Origin: Faecalimicrobium dakarense
Lineage (GTDB): Bacteria > Bacillota > Clostridia > Peptostreptococcales > Peptostreptococcaceae
DNA: 64,000 nt
Direction: 5' to 3'
Assembly: GCF_000499525.1 (NCBI RefSeq)
Contig: NZ_HG529329.1
Coordinates: 1 to 64,000 of the forward strand
The notes beneath the pieces were generated by a model. The model saw only the letters and a list, made by a program, of their open reading frames with translations, was not told the origin of the DNA and did no database searches. The first letter of the stretch is position 1; every line of letters starts with the position of its first letter. Below are positions 18,809 to 28,177 of this stretch, piece by piece. The translations under genes were made by a program, and so were the position numbers.

Positions 18809-19081
18809 TTAGCATCCTAATTTTTCTTGTAATTTAGCTTTTAATTCATCTTTATCAAATAAAGCATCTAATACTATTAAGTTTGGTAAGTGAGAAGCAC
18901 TTGGCTCTAAATCTCTAGCTGTTATAAATATATCTGCTTGATCTGCAGTTGCATCTGCTAAAGAATTATGTGATACTTCAAATCCACTTACACCTAATTC
19001 ATTTAAGATTTCGTTTACATTCATTTCTACCATAAAGCTTGATCCTAATCCTGATCCACATACTGCCATTATTCTGTTCAT
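18809..19081 (-). CDS. ulaB: PTS EIIB (UlaB-like)
   Basis: 90-aa cytosolic phospho-carrier. The phosphorylated cysteine is Cys8 in MAVCGSGLGSSFMVEMNV, the P-loop typical of EIIB of the ascorbate/galactitol class. It receives phosphate from EIIA and gives it to the incoming sugar. It starts 1 bp after the EIIA stop, indicating tight coupling. Confidence 0.9.
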   Translation of the reverse strand: MNRIMAVCGSGLGSSFMVEMNVNEILNELGVSGFEVSHNSLADATADQADIFITARDLEPSASHLPNLIVLDALFDKDELKAKLQEKLGC

Positions 19082-19082
19082 T

Positions 19083-19484
19083 TTACACTACCTCCATTAT
19101 CTCTTCTTCATTATTTGAATTTAATATTTTATTTAATTTGTTTTCATCCATACATATACTAGCTACTGTTTGCATTAATTCTAAATGGGAATTGCTATCC
19201 TTAGCACTTAAAGTTAAAAATAACTCTATATCTTTACCTAAAAAATCAACAGGTTTATTTAACTTTAGTAGGCATAAATCATTTTCTAATGCTCCATCTT
19301 CTGGTCTAGCATGAGGCATTGCCAATTTAGGTGCCATGCAAAAATATGGCCCAAACTCATCTATCTTATTTATTATTGCATCAAAGTAATTATCATTTAT
19401 TGAGTTTCTTTCCTTTAAGATGTCACAAGATATTTTTATAGCTTCATCATAGCTATTTACTTCATCTAATACCTTTACTATCAT
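19083..19484 (-). CDS. ulaC: PTS EIIA (UlaC-like)
   Basis: 133-aa mannitol/fructose-type EIIA. The phospho-accepting His is in AMPHARPEDGAL. I place the start at the ATG at 19484 because GGAGGG stands 7 bp before it; the longer reading from a TTG would use that ribosome site as coding sequence. Lies between the PRD regulator and EIIB in one operon. Confidence 0.88.
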   Translation of the reverse strand: MIVKVLDEVNSYDEAIKISCDILKERNSINDNYFDAIINKIDEFGPYFCMAPKLAMPHARPEDGALENDLCLLKLNKPVDFLGKDIELFLTLSAKDSNSHLELMQTVASICMDENKLNKILNSNNEEEIMEVV

Positions 19485-19502
19485 GACATTTCCCTCCAAT
19501 CC

Positions 19503-21518
19503 TTAAGAATATTGTTTTACTATTTCTAAAACTTCACTTTCACAAGATGCATTTAATATTTTTTCTAAATTACTTTTGTTAGACAACATCTTATTAATAG
19601 ATACTAACGCATTTAAGTGTGATTCTTTGTCCTTCGGTGCCAAAACTATAAATACTCTCGCTTTATGTCTCTCATTACCCGAAAAACATATTTCTTCCTT
19701 AAATGTAGTTAAACTAATTCCTAACCTATTTGCACCATTTTCTGGTTTAGAGTGAGGAAGAGCAACATTTTCTAAAATTATTATGTATGGCCCTAAATTT
19801 TCAATATTTCTAATCCTTGCCTTTACATAAGACTTTTCAATAACACCTAGTTCTATTAAACTTCTTGAGCTAACTTTAATTGCATCTTTCCAATCTTTTG
19901 CTTCTTGATTTAAGCTGATTGTATTTTTATTTAAAAGGTCTGCTAATGTAACCTTATAAATTTCATTTTTTTCTTCAGTTGATGAAATTATGTTTTCAAT
20001 TTCTTCTCTTAATTTATCTTTGTTTGTAACTGTAGAATATCTCTCTACACTATTCATTATTCTTTTTACAATCTGTTGACCTAAGTTAAATTTTGATTGA
20101 GTGCTAGATATTTGAGATATTAGATTTTGTTTATCTAAATTATTTAGTACTGGATTTACTTTTATGACATTTCCATTATCCTTTGAAATATCAACAGTTG
20201 TTATAGCAAAGTCATAACTTTTTTCATAATTATTAAACTCATCTAGTGATAAAATATCTTTTATTTCTATTAAATCAAAGATATCTTTTATCTGACTTTT
20301 TAATAATTGTGACGTTGCCATTCCAGAGTTACATACAATTACTATTTTAGGAATTTTTATTTCAACTCCCATTTTAACTGCATAACCACCAAAATACATT
20401 GATATGAATGCTAATTCATCATCATTAAAAAAACATCCCAGTACTTCTTCCACATTCTTTACTATCTGTTTAGTAAACTGAAATATTGATTTGTACTTAT
20501 TTTTTACTTCTTCCTTAATATGATTAGGATAATATACACCATATCTTAATCTAAAAAGGGATGGTACTAAATGATTAAATATATTATTTGTAAGCTCTTT
20601 ATAATCATCTATATAGATACAAGATATCTTTTCAAATTCTCTAACCATCATATTTATTTCATATATATATTTATCTTTTATTGATTGCTTACTGAAAAAC
20701 TCTTTTATTTCACTATCTCTAATAATAAAAATTTGTATATAGTAGATTTCACTATCTGCTATATCTTTATTTAACACTTTTCTTAATTCTACTAGGATAT
20801 CGTTTGCTAAATTCTTACAATTTAATGATTCTAAAAAGTTTATTTCATCCTCTGAGAAACTTAAACTTTCAAAATCTTTATAATAATGTTTATACATATT
20901 TGTTAAATACTTTAACGAATAATTAATGTATGTTTCTTTTGCTACATTTGGATTAATACTTTCTAAAGTTTCTTTTAATACATTATATTCTTCTAAAAAC
21001 TCACATTCTTTAAATAGATAGCTGTAGTTATTGTATAAGTTAATAAATAAATATCTTCTATCTTTTAGGTCTCCTTTTATTTCATAACCGTTATAAGATT
21101 CAATTTTTAGTTTATATTTACTTATATAACTTCTAGCATCTTTTAAGTCATTCAAAACTGTATTTCTACTTACTTGTAGTAGATTACAAAGTTTTTCTAT
21201 TGTAAGCTTATCATTATATGTAAGAATGTAAATTACTATTTTTAAGTACCTTTCTTTTGGAGAAAGTATATAATCTTCACTTGCATACTTTAACAATTTA
21301 CTTATTTTTTCTTTATCTTTGCTGCTTAAATAATATCCTAAAGTTCTTTTGTTTTTAAGCTCAACTGAATTTATTCGTAAATAGTGTTCTAGTTTTTCTA
21401 TGTCATAGTAGGTTGTCCTCTTTGATATATTGAGCTTTTTGGAAATTTCTTGTGTTGTTGCATAATCTTTTTTTATTAGTATTTTAAGAATTTCTTCTAA
21501 TCTTTTGTTAATGTACAT
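19503..21518 (-). CDS. PRD-containing PTS transcription regulator (BglG/MtlR-like activator)
   Basis: 671-aa multi-domain regulator. Order: two N-terminal helix-turn-helix segments (1-70, 85-140, TTQEISKKLNISKRTTYYDIEKL), two PRD domains (about 190-290 and 295-385, conserved His in NHLVPSLFRLRYG), an EIIB-like domain (about 390-475, CNSGMATSQLLKSQI) and an EIIA-like domain (about 530-670, VALPHSKPENGA). Such proteins are turned on or off by PTS phosphorylation. It is the first gene of the operon it presumably controls, with an inverted repeat overlapping its promoter. Confidence 0.88.
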   Translation of the reverse strand: MYINKRLEEILKILIKKDYATTQEISKKLNISKRTTYYDIEKLEHYLRINSVELKNKRTLGYYLSSKDKEKISKLLKYASEDYILSPKERYLKIVIYILTYNDKLTIEKLCNLLQVSRNTVLNDLKDARSYISKYKLKIESYNGYEIKGDLKDRRYLFINLYNNYSYLFKECEFLEEYNVLKETLESINPNVAKETYINYSLKYLTNMYKHYYKDFESLSFSEDEINFLESLNCKNLANDILVELRKVLNKDIADSEIYYIQIFIIRDSEIKEFFSKQSIKDKYIYEINMMVREFEKISCIYIDDYKELTNNIFNHLVPSLFRLRYGVYYPNHIKEEVKNKYKSIFQFTKQIVKNVEEVLGCFFNDDELAFISMYFGGYAVKMGVEIKIPKIVIVCNSGMATSQLLKSQIKDIFDLIEIKDILSLDEFNNYEKSYDFAITTVDISKDNGNVIKVNPVLNNLDKQNLISQISSTQSKFNLGQQIVKRIMNSVERYSTVTNKDKLREEIENIISSTEEKNEIYKVTLADLLNKNTISLNQEAKDWKDAIKVSSRSLIELGVIEKSYVKARIRNIENLGPYIIILENVALPHSKPENGANRLGISLTTFKEEICFSGNERHKARVFIVLAPKDKESHLNALVSINKMLSNKSNLEKILNASCESEVLEIVKQYS

Positions 21519-21558
21519 TTTGTTTGCCTTTCTTTAATATCAATATACTACATATCCA

Positions 21559-21601
21559 TTTTGCACAAAAGATTAAAAACAGTCAACTTTTTTGTGCAAA
21601 A
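21559..21601 (-). promoter_or_regulatory. Inverted repeat over the promoter of the PTS operon
   Basis: TTTTGCACAAAA (21559-21570) and TTTTGTGCAAAA (21590-21601) are reverse complements 19 bp apart. A TTGACT -35-like hexamer lies between them on the minus strand. The spacing and symmetry fit binding of a dimeric activator, plausibly the PRD regulator encoded 40 bp downstream. Confidence 0.6.
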
Positions 21602-21641
21602 TTTTGTACCCCCACTAAAATTATATATTTTTATACAAAAT

Positions 21642-21685
21642 AAAAGCTAATACCACTGAAAATAGTTCTAATGGTATTAGCTTTT
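21642..21685 (-). terminator. Terminator of the sugar isomerase-like gene
   Basis: Stem AAAAGCTAATACCA / TGGTATTAGCTTTT (14 bp, perfect) with a 16-nt loop, 12 bp after the stop codon. Confidence 0.85.
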
Positions 21686-21696
21686 TGAGAATCATA

Positions 21697-22665
21697 TTAT
21701 AATTTTAAAGTTTTATCTTGTATATTTATAAAATCACTTAATTCATCCAAAGATGTAGTTATAAATTCATATACTAAATACTTTGGACTTATTATATCTA
21801 TTACAGTCTTTATCTTTTTATTTGTAAATGGTTTATGCTCATCTATCTTTAATATATGAAAAACTATATCGTTAATTATTTCATTATAATCCATTTGTAA
21901 ATTTTCATATTTTGGAATCTGACTTTTAACATATTTTGAAGAAATTGACTTACTTAAATGAATTCCTTTTATATATTTTTTTAACTCACCTAAATTATTT
22001 ATAATGTCTAATAAATAATCGATTCCTTCTTCTTCTGTACTTATATTTAAATTTGTATTAAGTAAATGTCCTGTATCTAACATGAATCCTTTATTTTCGT
22101 ATTCTATATTTTCAATAAAATATTTTGCTAATTCTTTATCTGTCATTCTAAGCCCTGGCCACCATAAGTTTTCAAAAAGTATTGTTAAATCTGTATCTAA
22201 ATCTTTAAATATTTCATTTACTAACTCAATAGTTGCATCAATTACATCTTTATCTGTATATGTAAAGTTATAATTATAGCAATGTTTTAGCTTTACATTA
22301 GCTACATGAAATACTACATATTCAGCATTTAGACTTTCTGCTATTTTTATCTCCTCTTTATACTGATTTATTATTGATTTTTTATTATCTCCACCAAAAT
22401 TGCTTATTATATTTTCTACATTATCAAAATCTTCTAATGTCCCTTTTTTATTTCCATTCCAAAAATCTAACCAAGTAGGAAAGTGCTTTAAATGTATTCC
22501 TTTTATTTTATTTTTAGGTATTAACTCTTCACTATATCCTAATGGTGCAAATAGTTCTATTGCATCTATATTATAATTTTTTAAGAATTTATTTATATTT
22601 TCATAGTTATTGTTGTATCTTTCCATATCGTAATTATATGTAGATAAATTGATCATTTTTAACAT
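21697..22665 (-). CDS. Sugar phosphate isomerase/epimerase-like TIM-barrel protein
   Basis: 322-aa protein of the xylose isomerase-like TIM-barrel superfamily. Visible metal-site candidates are His in VVFHVAN (about 125), Glu in TILFENLWWPG (about 160), Asp and His in GFMLDTGHLLNT (about 195) and His in IKGIHLSKS (about 237). GGGGTGATATGAA precedes the ATG. Its own terminator follows. Not clearly linked to the PTS operon, which is separate. Reaction unknown. Confidence 0.78.
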   Translation of the reverse strand: MLKMINLSTYNYDMERYNNNYENINKFLKNYNIDAIELFAPLGYSEELIPKNKIKGIHLKHFPTWLDFWNGNKKGTLEDFDNVENIISNFGGDNKKSIINQYKEEIKIAESLNAEYVVFHVANVKLKHCYNYNFTYTDKDVIDATIELVNEIFKDLDTDLTILFENLWWPGLRMTDKELAKYFIENIEYENKGFMLDTGHLLNTNLNISTEEEGIDYLLDIINNLGELKKYIKGIHLSKSISSKYVKSQIPKYENLQMDYNEIINDIVFHILKIDEHKPFTNKKIKTVIDIISPKYLVYEFITTSLDELSDFINIQDKTLKL

Positions 22666-22762
22666 TTCATATCACCCCATAAGCTTAATAATTAAATTGT
22701 CCTTTTATTTTAATTGTATTACATATTTTACCATACTTAAACATATTGTATAATTTATATAA

Positions 22763-22800
22763 AAATAACCCCGAGTCTGTTTTTAAGACCCAGGGTATTT
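22763..22800 (-). terminator. Terminator at the end of the lysine-fermentation cluster
   Basis: On the minus-strand RNA ACCCTGGGTCT pairs with AGACTCGGGGT, with two G-U pairs, closing a 7-nt loop and followed by TTATTTTT. It is a few bp after the nhaC stop. Confidence 0.8.
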
Positions 22801-22807
22801 TATATGA

Positions 22808-24289
22808 TTAAGCTTCTCTTTTTTGTTCTTCTCTTTGATTTTTTTTCAATCTAATATTTGGCTCACTTGGTAGACCAAATTTAGGAATAAATCTATCAAG
22901 CCCAGTTAATGTTAATATAAGTATAGACCCAACTGTAATAAATGCCATAACGTTGTATTTTATTATATCAACTGCTACAAATTGATGTAGTGGATACACT
23001 GCTGATAATATTCCTAGATAGAACCCTATATAAACATGCCATGGTATTAATTGAGAACCAAACACTCCTAGAGAACTAGAGAAAGTAGCATTTCTTAAAC
23101 GTAGTTGGTATAAATCTTCTTCACTACCCTCTACATTCTTTTCTACTAATTCTTTAGTTACAGGCCCTACCGTAACAATTTGAGCCATTTCATCTGCAAG
23201 TGCAGCATTTCCTACTAAACATAATAAACCATTCATAAACATTAATTGTTTTACACTTCTAGCAAGGTACATAACTAAATCTGATAATGGTTCAAAAGCC
23301 CTCATCTTAGACATTATTCCACCGAATGCTCCTACCCACATCATCATTACTATAACCCAAGAACCTGCATCTGCAAATCCACTCATCATTAAATCTAAAA
23401 ATCCTTGTAAAGAGTCTACAGTTCCCGCAAAAGACCCAAATATTAATGATGATACTATACCAACACCTAAACATACTAGTGTAGGTAATCCTTTAATAGC
23501 TACTGCTAAAACTAATATTAGTGGTATTGCCATATAATATGGTACGCCTGTTTTCACCTGATTTAAAAGCTCTACTGCTGATGGTCTTGCAACTTCTAAG
23601 TCAGCCATTACTTGAGCAGGTATTTGCTGTATCGCTAGTGCAGCGTTTGCTGTTTCTGATGGCAATTTCAGTGATATACCTAATACATATATGATTATTA
23701 TTGATATTACTAGACATACTATAGACCATGGACCTTGAGATTTAATTCTATCTATTACCTCAACACCCTGTATACCAGAACTTACAACTGTTGTATCTGA
23801 TATAAGTCCTATATTGTCTCCAAAGCAAGCTCCTCCAGCTATTGATGCAGTTGTTAATAATATATCTCCTCCAACCATATGGTTTAGCCATAAAAATATT
23901 GGAGCACATGCTGCAAAAGTTCCCCATGAAGTTCCCGTAGCTACTGAAAGTACACCAGTAACTATAAATGCAACTACTGCAATAGTTTTACCTGTTACAC
24001 CTAGGGAAAGTGCTATATTAACTATAGAAGCTCCAACCCCTGTAGCCATAAATGCTTCTGCCATAGCATAAGCAAGCATTAGTATAAAGAAAACTAAATT
24101 TAACTCTTTTACATTATCAACTGCACTATCTACTAAATCATTAAACTTCAACTTATCTGTTATTGAAGCTACAATAAATGCATATATTGTAGCTATTGGT
24201 GCTGCCATTAAACAATCCATACCTGACATCATTAAACCTGCTAACATAAATACGGGTGAAAACTTAAACAATCCTACTATAATATTCAC
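22808..24289 (-). CDS. nhaC: NhaC-family Na+/H+ antiporter
   Basis: 493-aa transporter with about 11-12 hydrophobic segments. NhaC hallmarks are ATGTSWGTFAACAPIF (about 118) and GGACFGDNIGLISDTTVVSS (about 152). GTG start with AAGGGGGC 11 bp upstream. It is the final gene of the lysine cluster, 35 bp after kamE. Antiporters of this family often accompany amino-acid fermentation clusters, where they may exchange an amino acid or product, or recycle sodium; lysine transport cannot be excluded. Confidence 0.87.
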   Translation of the reverse strand: MNIIVGLFKFSPVFMLAGLMMSGMDCLMAAPIATIYAFIVASITDKLKFNDLVDSAVDNVKELNLVFFILMLAYAMAEAFMATGVGASIVNIALSLGVTGKTIAVVAFIVTGVLSVATGTSWGTFAACAPIFLWLNHMVGGDILLTTASIAGGACFGDNIGLISDTTVVSSGIQGVEVIDRIKSQGPWSIVCLVISIIIIYVLGISLKLPSETANAALAIQQIPAQVMADLEVARPSAVELLNQVKTGVPYYMAIPLILVLAVAIKGLPTLVCLGVGIVSSLIFGSFAGTVDSLQGFLDLMMSGFADAGSWVIVMMMWVGAFGGIMSKMRAFEPLSDLVMYLARSVKQLMFMNGLLCLVGNAALADEMAQIVTVGPVTKELVEKNVEGSEEDLYQLRLRNATFSSSLGVFGSQLIPWHVYIGFYLGILSAVYPLHQFVAVDIIKYNVMAFITVGSILILTLTGLDRFIPKFGLPSEPNIRLKKNQREEQKREA

Positions 24290-24324
24290 GACGGAATAGG
24301 CCCCCTTAATATAATCCTTTTTTA

Positions 24325-25110
24325 TTATACTAAATCTCTATTAACTAACTCTTCTACAAAGAAACTTCCTACATCTTGAGCAAATTTACCTGGTCCAAAT
24401 CCTGCATCATAACCTAATTCTTTTGCAAGTTCATGACTTATTCTTGGTCCACCACATAAAAGTACTACTTTATCACGTAATCCTTCAGCTTCTAATAATT
24501 CTACTAAATTAGTTAGGTTTTCTATATGAATATTCTTTTGCGTTACAGTTTGAGAAACTAATAATACATCTGCTTTAAGTTCTACTGCTTTTTTTATAAA
24601 TTCTTCGTTTGGAACCTGGCTTCCTAAATTGTAAGCTTCTATTCCTTCGTATCTTTCTAATCCATAGTTTCCTGCATAACCCTTCATATTCATTATTGCA
24701 TCTATTCCAACTGTATGTGCATCAGTTCCTGTACTTGCACCTACTACTACTACATCTCTTTTTATATTTTCTTTTATATAGCTTTCAATTTCATACTTAT
24801 CCATAGTATCTTCTTGTGCTACTTCTACATGTATATCTTCGTAGTTTACACCTTTTTCTAAACTTCCATATGCAACATAGAAAGTAAATTCGCTATCAAG
24901 TGCTTTGTGATGTGCTACATTTATATCACCAAGCCCCATATTTTTAGCTGTAAGTTTTGCAGCTTCTATACCTTTTTCATCATCTTTTACAGGTAATGTA
25001 AAACTTACTTGTACTTTAGAATCATTTAATGTGTCTCCATAAGGCTTTACGTTTTTTAAATCAAGATTTTGATCGTATTCCTTAGCTTCCATAGAATATA
25101 GTCCGCTCAT
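24325..25110 (-). CDS. kamE: D-lysine/beta-lysine 5,6-aminomutase beta subunit
   Basis: 261-aa adenosylcobalamin- and PLP-binding subunit. The base-off B12 motif is D130-A-H132-x-x-G (GTDAHTVGID) and the PLP-linking lysine is K143 (NMKGYAGNYG). The Rossmann B12 domain runs about 118-258 (VVVGAST, VLLVSQTV, VLLCGGPR). It moves the terminal amino group of beta-lysine to make 3,5-diaminohexanoate. Its ATG overlaps the kamD stop by one base. Confidence 0.93.
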   Translation of the reverse strand: MSGLYSMEAKEYDQNLDLKNVKPYGDTLNDSKVQVSFTLPVKDDEKGIEAAKLTAKNMGLGDINVAHHKALDSEFTFYVAYGSLEKGVNYEDIHVEVAQEDTMDKYEIESYIKENIKRDVVVVGASTGTDAHTVGIDAIMNMKGYAGNYGLERYEGIEAYNLGSQVPNEEFIKKAVELKADVLLVSQTVTQKNIHIENLTNLVELLEAEGLRDKVVLLCGGPRISHELAKELGYDAGFGPGKFAQDVGSFFVEELVNRDLV

Positions 25111-26687
25111 TAACAGTTCCCCCCTAACACTAACTCTTTTTCTAGCATTAACTCTACAAATGGGTTAAAATACATAGCTTCTTTTATAACAACTCCATCA
25201 AGACCTTTTCCACCATCTATTGGTCTTTTTATACCTGCAAACTTACCTTGTTCTAATGTTTTGAATAATCCATCTTTTTCTATTTGAGAAATTAAATCAT
25301 ATGCATTATTTAAAACTTCATCAACCCTTTTACACATTATTCCATCTTTTTTAAACTCTATTTCACTTCCTAAATCTTTCATAGTATTAAATATATACTG
25401 TGCATTATCTATTGAAACTGCTCTATCTGATATAAATGGAGTATGTATTGCTTCTGTAAGCATTCCTAATAAGTGTAACTTTTGGCCTGTCATTATAGTT
25501 ACCATATTAAATAGTGCATCTTGTACTTGACCTTTAAATATATCACCTGTCATAAACTTAGTTGGTGGCATATACTTAAGAGGTGCCTTTGGGAATATTT
25601 CTCTAGCCATTTGAGCTTGAGCTAATTCATATAAGAATCCATTTTCAAAATCAGGACTTATTTCAAAAGCATGGCCAAGCCCCATTTGCTCTTCAGGTAG
25701 CCCTGCAACTAATGCAAATTGTTCATTTATAAATTGAGATGCAAGTACAGTATGCGCTTCTTCTACTGCATCTGCTGTTGTTAAGTAGTTATCTTCACCA
25801 GTGTTTATTATAACTCCAGCAAATCCATTTATTATTCTTGAGAAGTATTGATCTATCATTGTTCTTTTCATATTTATATCTCTAAATAATATTCCATATA
25901 AAGCGTCATTTAGCATAACATCTAATCTATTTTGTGCTCCAAGTGCTGCTATTTCTGGCATACATAATCCTGAACAGTAGTTGCAAAGTCTTATGTATCT
26001 TCCAAGTTCTTTACCAACTTTATCAAGTGCTTCTCTCATTAATCTAAAGTTTTCACCTGTTGCATATGTTCCACCAAATCCATCAGTAGTAGCTCCATAT
26101 GGAACAAAATCAAGTAAACTTTGTCCAGTTGTTCTTATAACTGCTATTATATCTGCACCTTGTTTAGCTGCAGCTACTGCTTGAGTTATATCTTCATGTA
26201 TATTTCCTGTTGCAACTATTAAATATAAATAAGGTCCTTTTTTATCACCATATTCATTTAAGAATTCTTCTCTTTTGTTTCTATTTTCTTTTATTTGTTT
26301 TGTGCTCTCAATAGCTATTTCATTTATCTTAAGTTTAACATCAAATATATCATGTTCTTTAAGTGAACATAAATCTAATTCTCCTTGTGATACTTTTTGT
26401 GCTATTTCTTGTGGTGTAAGACCTGTATTTATCATAGCATTACCTATATAATAAGCAACACCCATACCTAAAGAGCCGTTATTTGAATTTTTTATACTAT
26501 CTACAACTACGTTTGGAAGTGGTACACCAAACTCATCTACACCATCAACACCAAATAATCTAAGTATAGTTCTCTCAACTGCTACTGTAGTGTGCTTATC
26601 TATAAATTCTTGTGTGTCTAATGCTATATTTTTTGCTGATTCACGAGCTTTTTCAACTATACTAAAATCTAGATTTAACTTGCTCAT
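25110..26687 (-). CDS. kamD: D-lysine/beta-lysine 5,6-aminomutase alpha subunit
   Basis: 525-aa large subunit, of the usual length. It provides most of the TIM-barrel active site and contacts to PLP and the adenosyl group. Recognisable stretches are RTILRLFGVDGVDEFGVPLPN near the N-terminus, YLIVATGNIHEDITQAVAAAKQGADIIAVIRTT (two parts) near 155-190, and GLGHAFEISPDFENGF near 340. A strong site (AAGGGGGGATTAAT region) precedes the ATG. Immediately upstream of kamE. Confidence 0.93.
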   Translation of the reverse strand: MSKLNLDFSIVEKARESAKNIALDTQEFIDKHTTVAVERTILRLFGVDGVDEFGVPLPNVVVDSIKNSNNGSLGMGVAYYIGNAMINTGLTPQEIAQKVSQGELDLCSLKEHDIFDVKLKINEIAIESTKQIKENRNKREEFLNEYGDKKGPYLYLIVATGNIHEDITQAVAAAKQGADIIAVIRTTGQSLLDFVPYGATTDGFGGTYATGENFRLMREALDKVGKELGRYIRLCNYCSGLCMPEIAALGAQNRLDVMLNDALYGILFRDINMKRTMIDQYFSRIINGFAGVIINTGEDNYLTTADAVEEAHTVLASQFINEQFALVAGLPEEQMGLGHAFEISPDFENGFLYELAQAQMAREIFPKAPLKYMPPTKFMTGDIFKGQVQDALFNMVTIMTGQKLHLLGMLTEAIHTPFISDRAVSIDNAQYIFNTMKDLGSEIEFKKDGIMCKRVDEVLNNAYDLISQIEKDGLFKTLEQGKFAGIKRPIDGGKGLDGVVIKEAMYFNPFVELMLEKELVLGGNC

Positions 26688-26705
26688 ATTAATCCCCCCT
26701 TAACC

Positions 26706-28144
26706 CTATTTACTCAATTTGTCAACTATATTTACTATTTCATTATCTAATCCTAATAATTTACATATATTAATGGCATCTTTTGGAACTTTAGTTTCTT
26801 TATTTACTTTTTCTAATCTGTAGTCCATATACTCTTGAAGTATTTGTACACCATTTGAGTTTTTGCCTATTTTAATTTTTAAATCTATTTGACGTTTTAA
26901 ACCATCAAAATCTACATTTTTAAGACCTATTACTTGGTAATAGCTAACATCATCTATATTTATATCATCTAGATGTGTGGATATTAAACTTATAGAATTG
27001 TACTTTTTAAAATATTCACATATTCCTTTTAAAAGTAACCTTCCCTCTATCGGGTTAGTCCCCCTTGCAAATTCATCTAATGCTACAAATCCATCTTTTA
27101 ATTTCATAAGTTTTGTTATTTCTTTTAATTTTATAATCTCTGCCCCAAATGTACTTAAGCCTTTATTTATATCTTGCATATCATCACTTATTATGTATAT
27201 AAAGTCTAATACACATAAATTAGCTTCTTTAGCAAATACATAAAATCCACATTGAAATAAATATAAATTAAGTGCTATAGTTTTCATACTTACACTTTTT
27301 CCACCCATATTTGCACCACTTATTATGGTTATCTTTTTATCTATGTCTATGGTTATTGGAATATATTTTTTATTTTGTGAAGCTAAAAGTGTTTGAAGAT
27401 TTGGATTTATAAGATCTTTAAAGAAAATCTTATTTTCATTATTTATACTAGGCTTTACAGCATTATATTTAAGTGCTAATTTTACTTTTGCAATAAGTAA
27501 ATCTAACTTGCCTATAGATTTTATATTTTCTTTTATATCATTTAAATAGCTATACAACTTCTCACTTAGAGCTTTTCTTATCTTAAGTTCTTCTTGTTCT
27601 TCATCTACAACAATTTCTAGTCTTTCTTGTTTTAATTTCTCTACAGTATCTTTATTAGATTCACTAAATATCATCTTTTCAATATTTAGCTTATTTTGCC
27701 TAATATGTAATAGTTTTTTACTATATGCACTGTATATTTGAAATGTTGTTAAATTTAATTCATCTGGATCTAGTAGCTTTACAACTTTATCTAAAGCTTT
27801 GAAGTTTATATAGTCTATATCAATATTTAACTTTAAATAGTTTTCTATTATTTTATTAGAATTTATAGCAAAGTTTTTTATTTCAAACAGTTCTATTTCA
27901 TCTAATGTATTTTTTTCTCTAGCCTTTTTATAGTGTTTACTATATTTTTAGTTTTACAAAATTCATATTGTATATTGTCATACACCATATCATTTTCTTT
28001 TAAGCTCTTAATCATATTTTCTATATAATTAAGTTCTTTTATTAATTTATCAATATTTTCTTTTTTATATATTTTTATATTAGCTTTTTCTTCTTCTCCA
28101 TATGGTGTAATCGTATTTACTTCATTTATTATAAATGACTTAAT
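26706..28144 (-). pseudogene. kamC: MutS-like ATPase, probable aminomutase reactivation factor, frameshifted
   Basis: The open part (26706-27674, 322 codons) contains Walker A GANMGGKS, Walker B FVALDEFARGTNP and the MutS H-loop STHLDD. Its frame stays open upstream to 27948 (LDEIELFEIKNF, VVKLLDPDELNL), and the N-terminal part continues in another frame up to about 28144 (KSFIINEVNTITPYGEEEK). The frames join if a run of seven A (27910-27916) had eight. Joined length is about 479 aa. No ATG, GTG or TTG starts it: the best candidate is ATT at 28144, behind GAAGGTG. Family members help release damaged cobalamin from lysine 5,6-aminomutase; not DNA repair. Symbol by analogy with other lysine clusters. 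Confidence 0.75.
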
Positions 28145-28177
28145 ATAATCACCTTCTTGCTTATAAAAGCTTAATCT

